A DNA stretch of 64,000 nt from Armillaria gallica. Its lineage: Eukaryota > Basidiomycota > Agaricomycetes > Agaricales > Physalacriaceae. The stretch lies in the NCBI GenBank assembly GCA_037576215.1, contig JBANDB010000005.1, positions 3,906,001-3,970,000 of the forward strand. Reading direction: 5' to 3'. The notes beneath the pieces were generated by a model that saw nothing but the letters and a program-made list of their open reading frames with translations, was not told where the DNA came from and ran no database searches. Of the stretch, positions 46,401 through 57,158 are shown one piece after another. Numbering within the stretch: position 1 is the first letter of the stretch; every line of letters starts with the position of its first letter. The position numbers and the translations under genes are program-made.

Positions 46401-48029
46401 TTTCCGACTAGACGTTGCCATCAGAAAATATTTGCAGAAGGTAGTGGTGAACTCACAGGTTCTGTCAGTCGAGAAGAATGAATTAGAGCGATAGCCGATC
46501 GAAGAGAAGTCGTAGCTCACGTATGGTCATTGGGGTACAAGACAGAGGTAATCGCCGCTGCACTGTTAGACGATTCGACAGCACCTTCATAATTGCCCGC
46601 TGTATTTGAAGTCGAGATCAGTATATATCGAAAAGGATAATTGGTCCAGCTAACCATTGAAGGAGTTGAGATCGAATCCTCGCTTGGGTTTACTTTCCCA
46701 AAGTCTCAGGTTGTTCGTAGTCTTGGTGTAACATCCAGGAATCATAACGTCGTATGCAACAGCGAGAACTTCTTGACCTCCTGTCCATGAGGCGCGAGGA
46801 GTGCCATCGTTCAAACGCTCCGCTTGCCCGTAAAAACGCACTTCATAAGACACATCTAAACGAGGAAGCTATCCACATTGCATCAGAACAATTCAGCCAT
46901 GATACGAAGAGGTGACTCACCTCCCAGGGATTTTGGTTATCCAGCCATGGGTCCGGAGCCTAAAAGGGTGTTATTCGAAGGCGAATAGGATTCGAACGAG
47001 TAACGGACCTCCAACTGGTTCCCCTCCGGAGAGATAAGCTACAAAGTTGAGTGAATGAGGCATTAAACGGCTTTAGAATCGCAGAAGCAAACCTGCTGAA
47101 AGATTCCGTACTTGTACCTTAGTCCGTAGCCCCAAACTGGCAGTTCCTATGTGAAAAAGAACATGATTGGCTGTCGGTTGGCAGCGCCTGGTAACGCACC
47201 TGGGAAGCAGACGAATCAAGGTAACAAGCAGCAAGACGGCCCAATCCGCCATTCCCAAGAGCAGCATCACGCTCCTTGTCCAAAAGATCCTCGATGGAGA
47301 AGCCCAGCTTCTGTACTCCGTCTTTGTACTGGTCTTTCAAGCCAAGATTCAGAAGCTGTAGTACAGTCGTGAATATAGGATATTCCCGTGACATTCGTGA
47401 GGATAGAAGCTCATACCGCATTGTCAAGAGTGCGACCCATTAGAAACTCAAGAGAAAGGTAATAAGCCCTCTTGGGGGCTTTCCGCGTATAAGTGAGCTG
47501 GGTCTCGTTCCAGTTAAGCTGTCCAAACCTGGGTAAAGTTCACGGCGAAAGGTAAAAGGAAGACAAACGTACAATCAAGTTGTCCCGGACTGAAAGCGCC
47601 GCGGCCTGGTAGGCACCAAGGTCATCTAAAGAGAATGCAATCGATGTGAAGGTTCTCGAGCACGCAATAAAGAATATAACGTACCCAAATTGCTTGCTTG
47701 GCGTGCCAGAGAGGTCTGGACATGGTTTACGAAGGACTTGGTGATAGAAGCGACATCTGATCGAGGGCCAATGAACACCGACCGAGTCGAAGGTTCACAT
47801 TGCAGCGTACCAGTGTCAACACCTCGCATACCATCCTTCCATATCTTCTCATCGCCTTTCGGCCATTTCTCTTTTCCAGTGTCGTCAATCTCCGGCAAGT
47901 AGCCTGAGCATATAGTCAGCATCGAATTGGATTATCGCGTCACTATTGGAGCGTACCAGTCAAGGACCTGACATGCCTGCGAGGGCGTGTAGGTCTGCCG
48001 ATAGACTTGGGATCGATGGTGGAAGTCAT
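43488..48029 (-). CDS. GPH1: Glycogen phosphorylase
   Basis: Span from ATG 48029 to stop 43488-43490, cut into many small exons. Seen in order: an N-terminus with [142 protein letters not shown]; then [17 protein letters not shown], which contains the pyridoxal-phosphate lysine; and ending [15 protein letters not shown]. It releases glucose-1-phosphate from glycogen in the cytosol. Length (~870 residues) is normal. At 47,570 the join between DNLI and RFGQLNW is one base short, as for other one-base deletions here; I did not verify every exon. The N-terminus upstream of YLPEIDD gives little sign of the regulatory phosphosite. Confidence 0.88.
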
Positions 48030-48548
48030 CAGTGGTGGTGGTGGTAGGAAAGCAACCCAGGCTGCTACTCAGAGTACTTATACAAAATCGAAGGGTCAGC
48101 AATCGACGTCATGGTAAGTCTGGACTTCCTAATTGAGCCTATTTCACGCCACGTAAATTCTGAATCGGATGTGCTGGGCCGAATTCCGACCACCCACATA
48201 CGCCGCAGAGTCACTCGGTGTTGGATAAAGTTCAACGAAGAAATCTTTACTCGGGAAACGTCTGTTCTGTCAATCTCTGTGGTCATCCAACTATTCAGTA
48301 TCGTACTTCGTCCTTTACTTCCACAGTTCTAGGCCCCGGGGTTAAACGGTCCAGCCGTCCAAACCTGTCCAACGAATCAGGAGTGTTCACGATAGTTGTA
48401 TGACGACCAGCTGTGGAGTACATATCATGTTGGAAGTCTATTTAGCACACGTTCCAGGCTGGGTGCCTTAGGTACCGGTCCACCACGGCGAACCAAACAA
48501 GAGTAACCCTCCCAGTCCCGATGCACATTCACGCACGGTTTCCATATT
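48030..48548. other. Spacer upstream of glycogen phosphorylase
   Basis: About 520 bp between the phosphorylase start and the 3' end of a nitronate monooxygenase. It begins with CCACCACCACCACTG just upstream of the start. No gene or clear regulatory motif identified. Confidence 0.4.
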
Positions 48549-49743
48549 ACACCAACAACGTAGATGTCCGCTGCAGAGCCTGCAGAGCATCCTGGTGTAA
48601 CTCCCGAACGACTTCCTAGTATCGCGAGAACATCAGGAAAACCGATAGACGAATTTCTAATACGCACCTCTGCGCTCTGTATCTTGTCCGTGAGTCCCAC
48701 ACCCACACCAGCCCAAATAACAAGCCGCTCCGACTCCCCCCTTGCACTGCTTTCATCAAACCTCCTGAGCCTCTCATCATGGCCTAATCCCTCATCATGA
48801 TCTCTCCAGATACCATTAGCAATTGCCCGCCCATCGATACCATCAGGCCAGCCCATAGTGCGGCCAACCTCATCAAACATCAAACCTCTTGCTGTTGCGT
48901 TCAATCCGGCCTTTACGAGAATGTCCTTTCTTACAGACGAGTAGGCCGACTCATGAGTGAAAAGAAAGCGCGTGCCCAAGACGACACCAGACGCCCCGAG
49001 GGTCAAAAGCGATGCGATTTGAGCACCGGTTGCGATACCTCCCGCAGCGAGAATGAGTGGGCCGTCTTCAGGAACAGCTGCTATTACAGCAGACAGCAGT
49101 TGGAGAAGCGGTGGCGCTTTGGCTCCTCCGTGCCCGCCAGCTTCAATTCCTACAAGGTCCTCAGCATCAGACTGCTTTGAGGATTGACAACTTGCCTTGA
49201 ACAACTAGAGCATCCACCTTCCACTCGTTTGTTGCTCTCAGTGCCTCTTCTATAGAGTTCACGATGACATAGATGAGTGTCTTGAAGTTCCTCTTCCCAT
49301 CGTACGCTCTGACCTGAGCGATGTAGTCACCCAGATCGTCCCCAAAAGCGAACCAGATCGCTTTGGGAAGCTCCTCTAAGACACGAACGAGACGTGGATC
49401 GTCTGAACCCTCTGTCAACTTCAAAATCCAGCTAATGAAGCCAACACCGACTGGCAGAGGTGCATCGGGGGGGACATTGAGGTCACGCCTGATGGCGCGC
49501 AGAGTATTCACCAGTTGTTCCGAAGTGTCGAAACCTGGTGTAACATAAGTAAGCTCACGAAGCAGAACTACAAGCTGGGCACACACCCGCACCGAAGAAC
49601 CCAAAAGCGCCGGCCGACGTGACAGCTGATATTAGACTGGCCGTGGACGCAAAGGCCATCGGAGCGACCACGATCGGAGAAGATATATCTACGTTCAAAA
49701 TGAGTATTCGCGCTGTCGTTAGAATCATGTAACCGATACCCAT
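48549..49743 (-). CDS. Nitronate monooxygenase-like flavoprotein, copy 1
   Basis: Exons 49587-49743, 49196-49534, 48668-49149, 48549-48617 (1,047 nt, 348 residues with the start at 49743). TIM-barrel FMN enzyme of the 2-nitropropane dioxygenase family: SSPIVVAPMAFASTASLISA, GVGFISWIL, IWFAFGDD, DALVVQG, IEAGGHGGAKAPP, ILAAGGIATGAQIASLLTLG, GTRFLFTHES. It oxidises alkyl nitronates with FMN. The intron 49150-49195 starts with GC (GCAAGT), a rare GC-AG intron; the matching intron in copy 2 starts GTGCGT. The start is uncertain: by analogy with copy 2 an upstream exon near 49,775 (ISTKLT) is expected, but its donor phase does not fit by one base. The last three exons match copy 2 in length (the third one except for the base missing there; the last is 69 versus 72 nt). 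Confidence 0.82.
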
Positions 49744-50014
49744 GCATTCGTCAGTTTAGTGGAAATGTACTGCATCGTGGGGTAAAGGATGAGCAATGAG
49801 CGTGTGAAAGGCTGTATGGGTTTATGAACCGAATTGCACAAAGGGCGCTGCTACCTCCAGCTATCTCCTCTCCGATAGGAAATCGGATTGAGGACCCGTG
49901 ACGCAGATGAGACAGCGCTAACTATTAATGGGGTGGCGTAAAAAACGAAACCAGGCCTCGTGTACAATGTTCAAATTTCATCAGCAGTAAACGCACTTCC
50001 ATTTAGCTGTTTCA

Positions 50015-51234
50015 TTAATGTACAAGCAGCTGCGATGCTCTCTGTAGCGCGCGAACCGTCTCTTCCTGTAATTCACGGACAACCTCCTATTGAAAGCTAG
50101 TTAACAGTGGCTGCAGACACATTGCTTCAGGCTCACCTCAACACTCTGGATTTTATTCGTCAAACCAACACCAGCACCGGCCCACACGGGGAGACGAGAG
50201 GTAGATCCTTTATCCTTCCCCTCATCAGCCCGCTTCAACCGCTCTTCCAAACTCAATCCTTCATTCACATCGCTGATGATCTCATTCGCGATACCTCTCC
50301 CATCGATACCCGTGGGCCACCCGACTGTCCTGTTGACTTCATCAAACGCTGTGCTCCTCGCCGTCGAGCCTAGCCCAGCTTTGACAAGCGCCTCTTTTTT
50401 CACAGATGGGTAGTTAGACTCGTGTGTGAACAAAAATCGTGTCCCTATAACGACGCCATCCGCGCCTAAAGTGAGCATGGAGGCGATCTGAGCGCCGGTT
50501 GCGATGCCGCCAGCTGCCAATATGACAGGGCCATCTTTTGGTACAGATGCGAGGACGGCGGTCAAGAGCAGCGCTACAGGGGGGCCTTAGCACCTCCATG
50601 GCCACCGGCTTCGTTGCCTATACTACAGTATTAGTACCAGATTGCAAAAGCTCTAAAGGGCTACGCACCTTGCACTACTAAAACATCAGCCCCCCATTCA
50701 TTGGTTGCCTGTAAAGCCTCCTCCAGAGAATTTACGAGGACGAACACCTTTGTTTTGTGGTCACGTTTCGAATCGTGCTCCCTGACCTGTCGAACATAAC
50801 TTCCGATGTCCTTTCCAAAAGCAAACCAGACTGCTTGGACACGCTCTTCAAGCACGCTCGCTAAACACGGATCGGTGGGCACGTTGCTCCTCTCGAGGAT
50901 CCAGGTGATGAATCCCACACCAACAGGCAGCGGTACGTTTGATTGCAGTCCCAAATTGGCCCGGATCGTCTTCAGGGTCTCGGAGAGCTGTTCGGGGGTG
51001 CTATTGCCTGGCAAAGTGTTAATTTCCGGTAGGACTGCTGGAGGGGTGCTTACCTGCACCAAGAAATCCGAAGGAACCTGCGGAAGATATCGCAGAGACG
51101 AATCCTGGCGGGGAAACATACGCCATAGGCGCTCCGACGATTGGGGTCTTGATGTCTGTCGTACTGTCAGGATATCTGAACAACTACCGCAATGAAAGCA
51201 TACCAAAAAGGCTGGTCAATCTCGTCGAAATCAT
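50015..51234 (-). CDS. Nitronate monooxygenase-like flavoprotein, copy 2, one-base frameshift
   Basis: Exons 51204-51234, 51054-51155, 50669-51007, 50137-50617, 50015-50086. Start MISTRLTSLFDIKTPIVGAP; later GVGFITWILER, VWFAFGKDIG, DVLVVQG, NEAGGHGGAKAP, ILAAGGIATGAQIASMLTLG, GTRFLFTHES, WAGAGVGLTNKIQS. Exon 4 is 481 nt against 482 in copy 1. The shift sits at the G6 run 50579-50584 (plus-strand view), where the literal frame hits a stop directly after GGAKAPL, whereas the following frame continues normally to the end. Tandem with copy 1, same strand, 271 bp apart. Product as for copy 1. The one-base loss may be a consensus error; otherwise this copy is null. Confidence 0.82.
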
Positions 51235-51699
51235 GTCTGTTGCAGGAGTGAGTATGAGTCAGAAAGGACGTATTTCAGACAAATGGTCATCTGGTCCATG
51301 TATCGCGTTTTCTTGGCTCCGAAAGAGTCAAAAAGGTGTCGGCCGAAGGAACAGGAAGCCGACAACATGTAAAGATGGTGTAATTTATGCATCCCAAGTT
51401 GGCAAATACTAGTAGGAAAGTGAAGATGATATCTTCTCAGCGTTCAAGTACTTAGTACTAGTCTATGTTATTTATTTAAATAATATTAACAATATTAGAT
51501 AACAAATTCAAGTCGCAGACGACCGGGCCGGTTCCCTGACCACCGACCACCATATCATATTATTTTCTCTAGTAAAGTCGGTAGAGTGAAGGTACGTATC
51601 TCTTTGATTATTGTGCTGCATCCAAAACCATAACCCATGTCGTATTTTAGCACTTTGATCTTTTTTCACTGGCCGTGGAGCATCTGGAAAAAGGTCAAC
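51235..51699. other. Intergenic between divergent genes
   Basis: 465 bp shared upstream region of nitronate monooxygenase copy 2 (minus) and the rhodanese gene (plus), so it probably holds both promoters. It is AT-rich around 51,460-51,500. No specific site identified. Confidence 0.4.
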
Positions 51700-52722
51700 A
51701 TGACATCCTCTTCGTATAGCTCCCTCGGAGAATTACTGGTCGGGCCGACGAGTTCTAAGCAACGACACTCACTCTCTGATGTTCGCGCTATCGTCGCCAA
51801 AGAAATCGCAGTACGCGTAATGCTGAGATTTGAAATCCTTGACGGTAATTACTTCCCAAAACTGGTGATAGATGGCCACCTAAATTGACCAGACGCTAGA
51901 ATCTCTGTATTATCGACATCTAGTAAATCAGATGACGTAGAGTTCCTTACAGAGATTGGCCAAAATATCCAGCTCAATCTCGCCGTACACAACCACATAT
52001 GTGCCGTAGCAACTACCGGTCCTTATCGAGGAACAGACGCGGTCGGTTTCCTCCTCGTCTGCGCGTCTTCGATGGACTTCAGCAGCCGAGCTTCCATTCT
52101 CGCTCGAGCCAAATTCATGAACCGCGTCGCGTCGTTCAAGGACATAGATGGAACTATGTGGATAGCAGGCATCAGAGACCTAGGCATGTTCGCCTACGAC
52201 ACCGCGGCCATCTGGGACACCCTGCGTAAATCCGCTCGTACGCCCATCGACCCGTTGCACTCTCCGCCCGGCTCTCAGGGAATAGAAGAGAGGCTTAGCA
52301 ATGCTCGGGCAAAGTTACAGCGGCTCACGCCACAGAATGCGTACGAAGAGCTTCGCGTTCTTGAAGACCATGTACCTACCATCCTGGTAGACATCAGGCC
52401 AGCTGCGCAGAGGGAGGCTGAGGGTTTCATCGAGGGCTCCATCATCGTTGAGCGCAACGTGTTGGAATGGCGCTTTGACCCGCGATGTGAATACAGATTG
52501 CCCATCGTTGATCGCTACGATTTGAGGACGATTGTTATATGCCAAGAGGGGTACACGAGCAGTCTCGCAGCGGTGTCGTTGCAGGAGTTGGGATTGCTGA
52601 ACGCCACAGATATTATTGGGGGTTTTCGGGCATGGAAAGAGGCTGGATTGCCGCTCACCATTCCTGAACCGGTCTTCACTTCTCGTGATGATATATCTGA
52701 GAGCATTGTTATACAAACATGA
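51700..52722 (+). CDS. Rhodanese-domain protein resembling actinobacterial sulfurtransferases
   Basis: Proposed exons 51700-51844 and 51932-52722 (936 nt, 311 residues, exactly in frame). The intron is 87 bp, long for this genome. The 3' exon is certain from at least ATG 52072. The C-terminal ~150 residues form a rhodanese fold: ILVDIRPAAQREAEGFIEG, VERNVLEWRFDP, the active-site loop ICQEGYTSS with Cys, LAAVSLQELGL, IIGGFRAWKEAGLP. This wording, in particular ERNVLEW..DP and EGYTSSLAA, matches what I know of actinobacterial rhodaneses more than fungal ones. The N-terminal half (GIRDLGMFAYDTAAIWDTL) is unrecognised. It probably transfers sulfur via a Cys persulfide. Horizontal origin is inferred and needs a tree. 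Confidence 0.72.
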
Positions 52723-52816
52723 TGTACAGACACGTAAGTACAGAGTGAGATGTGTGCGAGGCTTCGAATTATGTACTTGTACAGTATGCTGAATTCTTTA
52801 TTCCCTTTCCCCTTGT

Positions 52817-53419
52817 TTACCATATCTTGAACCAGCTCTTACCGGATGACTCGCCCTTCTCCTCTGGGCGTACTTCGTCTCGCTCCCTCCTTAGATCCTC
52901 TAGAATCTTCTTAACTCCCTCAATATCGCCTACACTAGCTTTTCCACCAAACCAATCAACAACGATGGGCCATTTGAGCGCATTTGGATTACGTGAAGCA
53001 GCCTGGAAGACGCCACCAAGCGTGGAGGGCTGATCCCCATCATAGGGAGCGGAAGGGTGGGCTGAAAGAAATATAGAGGAAGCAGGCTGTTGCCCAGACG
53101 TCTTGATGTATGACGAGATGGTTTCAAGCTGGTCCCTAGTTGGGGGGCCTTCCACAACGTCCAAATTGAAGTAAAGAGGAGGATTCGAGGTCGTGTCGGG
53201 GGGATAAGGCCCAGATACAGCTTTCTGAAGGAGTTCCAGTGCCTTTAGAGACGGGGGAGAAGCAGGATTGTGACTGAGAGACTTTGTGAGATCCTGGTTG
53301 TTAAGACCAACGAAATAATCTCACAATATGGATACGGAGCGCTGATGGGTACGATTAGCTGGCATGCAGTTGAAAAATATATCTCGGCTTACCGCGACAC
53401 GGTTCAATGAAGCAAACAT
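52817..53419 (-). CDS. Fmp46-like thioredoxin-fold redox protein
   Basis: Exons 53393-53419 and 52817-53293 (504 nt, 167 residues) separated by a 99-bp intron. Match to the fungal Fmp46 family (DUF1687, predicted mitochondrial redox protein): HNPASPPSLKALELLQ, LDVVEGPPTRDQLETI, NPNALKWPIVVDWFGGKASV, GDIEGVKKILEDLR. The N-terminal exon MFASLNRVA is short and basic, fitting a presequence, but family members usually have a SIxLFHNP-like start, so a second small exon within the 99-bp intron remains possible. Tail-to-tail with the rhodanese gene and head-to-head with MRD1 (289 bp apart). Confidence 0.75.
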
Positions 53420-53707
53420 GTCGAAATACTTGAAAGAGGTATTGAATGAAGCCAGCTTTACAGAGAAAAAAGAGAAAACGGGTCGCCCTTGTCTTCTGAA
53501 GTGAGTGCAGGTAGGTCTCTGCGAAAGCAGCAGAGAAAATAGTAAACACAACGAATGTTCGGGAACAACCTGGAGAGACCTGGAGTCAATTTCGGAAGTC
53601 CGCTAGTGACTGGAGATGACGTACTTTATCTTCGGACCGGTAGTTCCTGCGGAGTTTTAATTATTTTAACCCAATTTTTTTTTTTTCATCGAGTTTTCCT
53701 GTTTTAC

Positions 53708-56570
53708 ATGTCCCGTCTCATCGTAAAGAATCTACCACCGTACATCACGCCCGAGCGCCTTCGCAAGCATTTTGAACAGAAAGGTTGCCCTCAGGGTACC
53801 CTTACTGACCTCAAAGTCGCTCACAAGCAAGATGGGACTTCACGTAGATTTGGTTTTGTTGGCTACAAGACGGACCAAGAAGCTTCAGCGGCGAAGGAAT
53901 GGTTCGACAAAACCTTTATCGATTCTGCACGAATATTCGTCAATGTTATCGAGGTGAGTTTACAAATTTCATCCTTTTTTACGCCAGAAAAATGACATTT
54001 GACTGGAGCTTCTAGGGTGCAAAGGACGCGCCAGCTCCTCGACCGAATAAACGACCACGACTAGACCCTCCTACCAATACATCATCTGAACAGCCAATCA
54101 AGTCAACGACGAAGACGGCTGTGAAAGAGGACAAGGCTCAGTCGACGAAAGAGTCGCGTTTAGGCGAGTTCATGGAAGTCATGCAGCCGAGGACGAAGAA
54201 GGGACCCTCGTGGGCTAATGAAGCACAGCCAGAGGCGTCGACAAGTTCGCGTACTCTGGACGTGGATATGCAGGATCCCGAGGTGCAAGCGCTAGATGTG
54301 GAGCCAGTGAATCAGGAAGGTCTGTCAGACTTGGATTGGATGAAACGGCACCTGTCGAAGAAAGTGGACGAAGATGGGCGGGTCTTCGAGCAATCTGATG
54401 ACGAGGAACCGGCTCTAGAGGGCGAGGTAATTGTTCAGTTCCGTGTACTATGCGTATTGTGTACTCATCATTGAACAGGCCCCCACCACGCCTGCCTTAC
54501 CGGAGGCCCCGAAGGATTCGACCGAAGAGACCATACTACAAACGTCGCGTCTTTTTGTCCGGAATCTTGCTTTCTCATGTACAGATACCGAGCTCCAGGA
54601 ACTGTTTAGTGGATATGGAGAGATATCTCAGGTGAGGATCTGCTCTCTATTCTTGCAACGTCTCGGAGTTGCGTAGTTCGAGATGACAACATAAATAGGG
54701 ACATCAGACTCTCACGAGCATGTTGATCCTCAAGGGAAACCGATAGTAGAAATTTTTCTGATTATATTTTCTCTTATTGTGTCTTGGCCAAAACTCATGC
54801 TAACTTTATTTTCGTCGCAGGTACGGTCAATTCTTTTTCATACCAGGATGACAATCATTATAGGGACATCAGACTCGCGAGAATGCTGATTCCTTTGGGA
54901 TACCGATAGTAGAAATATTTTCTGAATTTCTCCTTGATATGATCTGTCTCATTTGTACTGCGTGCTCATATACTTTATTTGAACAGGTTCACATACCTCT
55001 TGATGCGCAGACAAAGCAGTCGAAAGGGTTAGCATATGTTACATTTACACGGGCCGCCGACGCCGTCTCTGCATACAAGGCTTTAGACCGCAAGTCCTTC
55101 CAAGGTCGTCTGCTGCATATCCTTGCTGCTGTCGATCGTAAGGGCGCCTATCAAGTGGAGGAAACAGAGGGAAAGAAACGAACTCTGAAGGACGAGAAGA
55201 ATGCGAAGCGCAAGGCTACTGCCAGCAAAGACTTCAATTGGAGTATGCTTTACATGAATGTATGCTTCTCTATTAGTTCTTCCTTATCTTTGGCTGATAA
55301 CTATTGTTTAGAGCGATGCAGTAGCTTCATCCGTTGCCGACCGCATGAACATCTCCAAATCCGATATATTGAACCCAGAATCGTCGGATAATGCCGCCGT
55401 GAAACTTGCCCTCGCAGAAACGCACATTATTCAGGAAACAAAATCGTATCTTGAATCTCAGGGCGTAGTACTATCATCTTTTTCATCGAGGGCTCGTTCA
55501 GAAACAACTATTCTCGTCAAGAATATTCCTTATGGGACAAGCGAGGATCAGATACGACAGTTATTTGAGCCTCATGGGACACTCACACGCGTTCTTGTAC
55601 CACCTGCGGGTACGATGGCGGTGGTTGATTTTGACAGACCCGACGAAGCGAGCCAGGCATTTCGTGCTGTCGCATATCGTCGACTCGGTAATTCCATCGT
55701 TTACCTGGAAAAAGGCCCTCTGGGCATATTTTCAGATACTCCCCTCCTGTCACTGCACCGAAAACTCACGTTTCCTCCTCCCATGCCATCACTATCCCCG
55801 AACAGGCTGAAGACGCCGCCGACGGAGAGCCCTCGCTCTCCGAAGGTTCGACGCTATTTGTCAAGAATCTGGCGTTTTCTACGTCAACAGAACGTCTCAA
55901 CCAGATGTTCCGTAACCTACCTTCCTTTTCTTTTGCCCGTGTGCAGACCAAGCCGGATCCTAAGCGGCCCGATGGGCGGCTGAGCATGGGTTATGGGTTT
56001 GTGGGCTTCAAAGACGTCGAAGGTGCTCGGAAGGCGATGAAGAGCATGCAAGATTTTGTTTTGGATGGACATGCATTGCACATCAAGTTCGCCGGTCGGG
56101 GCGCAGAGGACGAAGGGCGCGGTAAAGACAGTACCGCTTCGAAGAGTCGGACGACTAAGATGATCGTGAAAAATGTGCCGTTCGAGGCAACGCGAAAGGA
56201 CATCCGGGAGCTCTTCGGGTTAGTACCTCCCTCGTTCATCAAGAATTATATAGCTTATTGTCTTTTTGCGTAGTTCACATGGACAGCTGAAATCTGTCCG
56301 TCTTCCAAAGAAGTTTGACTCGCGCACGCGTGGTTTTGCCTTCCTTGATTTTGTTTCAAGAGCAGAAGCGGAAAACGCGTATACTGCGCTGCGACACACT
56401 CATCTTTTGGGTCGGCATCTGGTACTTGAATGGGCTGAGGAGGCTGAACAGGATCTTGAGGTGCTGCGAAAAAGGCGGGCGTAGGCTTTGGTGACGGCAA
56501 AGCGATACCTGGACGTAAAAGGAAGCTTGACATGGGCAACACCGTCGAAGGGGAGGTTGATGACGAGTGA
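53708..56570 (+). CDS. MRD1: MRD1, multi-RRM pre-rRNA processing factor
   Basis: Exons 53708-53953, 54016-54426, 54479-54631, 54987-55259, 55312-56218, 56274-56570. RRMs in order: residues ~1-80 (RLIVKNLPPYI, FGFVGY); LFVRNLAFSCTDTELQELF with GLAYVTF; TILVKNIPYGTSEDQIRQLF; TLFVKNLAFST with GYGFVGFK; MIVKNVPFEATRKDIRELF with RGFAFLDFV. Acidic and KR-rich linkers lie between. Mrd1 binds nascent pre-rRNA and U3 snoRNA for A0-A2 cleavage in the nucleolus. Two one-base shortages are visible: C4 at 55741-55744 (the following frame holds THVSSSHAITIPEQ) and A5 at 56469-56473, after which the literal frame stops at 56482-56484 instead of the family-like end GFGDGKAIPGRKRKL. With both allowed for, the length is exactly 762 residues. 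Because MRD1 is essential in yeast, consensus error is the likeliest cause. Confidence 0.88.
54632..54986 (+). other. Composite intron 3 of MRD1 with duplicated tail
   Basis: At 355 bp this intron is several times longer than its neighbours. Two similar units, 54681-54772 and 54848-54940 (shared core TAGGGACATCAGACTC and CCGATAGTAGAAAT), each run into a CT-rich 3' splice region: GCTAAC..CGTCGCAG ending 54820, and ..TTTGAACAG ending 54986. The first acceptor is immediately followed by GTACGG, so 54820/54821 is a perfect AG|GT junction. Confidence 0.7.
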
Positions 56571-56931
56571 GATGTTGACAGTCCCTCAATTCCCCACGGA
56601 CGATTGTCGGGCTAGCATTGCTGTCTTTATTGTCTTTGAATATCAGGAACGATGATCTGCCGTTCGTGTAACAATGCGCATCCGCGGGGACGGAATGACT
56701 TGCCTTCTTAGGCAAGGCTACCGACGAGGTACCTATTCCCATCTTTTTGTCAAAGCGGCATTTATTAGGCGGCATGTAGCGATCAAACCACGCTTGTTAT
56801 TGTTAACGCTTGGTTTCTAGATTTGACCCGGGACGTGTTGGGGTCAAATGTATGCAGATTGGGACGATACAATAAGCTTTGGCCGTCTGGTCTGAGACGG
56901 CGAGTACAATAACGAAAGCTGTCAACGCCTG

Positions 56932-56938
56932 TATAAAA
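56932..56938 (+). promoter_or_regulatory. TATA box of pheromone-precursor-like gene
   Basis: TATAAAA at 56932-56938 lies 89 bp upstream of the ATG at 57027, a good distance for a fungal core promoter with a transcription start 25-60 bp downstream. Convincing TATA boxes are rare elsewhere in the window. Position only; no experimental support. Confidence 0.5.
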
Positions 56939-57026
56939 GTCGGTCGAGGTCACTGCCGTTACCCCAGCTTCACTCCATTGTCCGCTTTTGCAACCTGTGC
57001 TTTCTGCATAACTCATCCTCATTATC

Positions 57027-57158
57027 ATGGATTGCTTCGAAGAGTGCCCAGCTATCATCATCATCAACCAGGCAGAGGTTGGCGACGTCGACAGAGACAT
57101 GCTACCACGCGACGAGGCCGCGTCTACCTCTTCAACAAGCGGCTGCGTCATCTCATGA
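57027..57158 (+). CDS. Putative CaaX mating pheromone precursor (43 residues)
   Basis: ATG 57027 to TGA 57156-57158. The peptide begins MDCFEECPA, as basidiomycete pheromone precursors commonly begin with MD-x-F. It ends SGCVIS, a canonical CaaX box (Cys-Val-Ile-Ser) for farnesylation, and has charged residues (RDE, 28-30) about ten residues before the Cys, where precursors are cut N-terminally. It is small and without other domains. A TATA box lies 89 bp upstream, and a good GTGAGT..CTACAG intron-like segment (about 57,197-57,246) follows in the probable 3' UTR. The mature product would be a short Ser/Thr-rich lipopeptide. A STE3 receptor 20.4 kb away makes this reading more likely. A chance CaaX-ended ORF cannot be excluded. 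Confidence 0.62.
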   Translation: MDCFEECPAIIIINQAEVGDVDRDMLPRDEAASTSSTSGCVIS

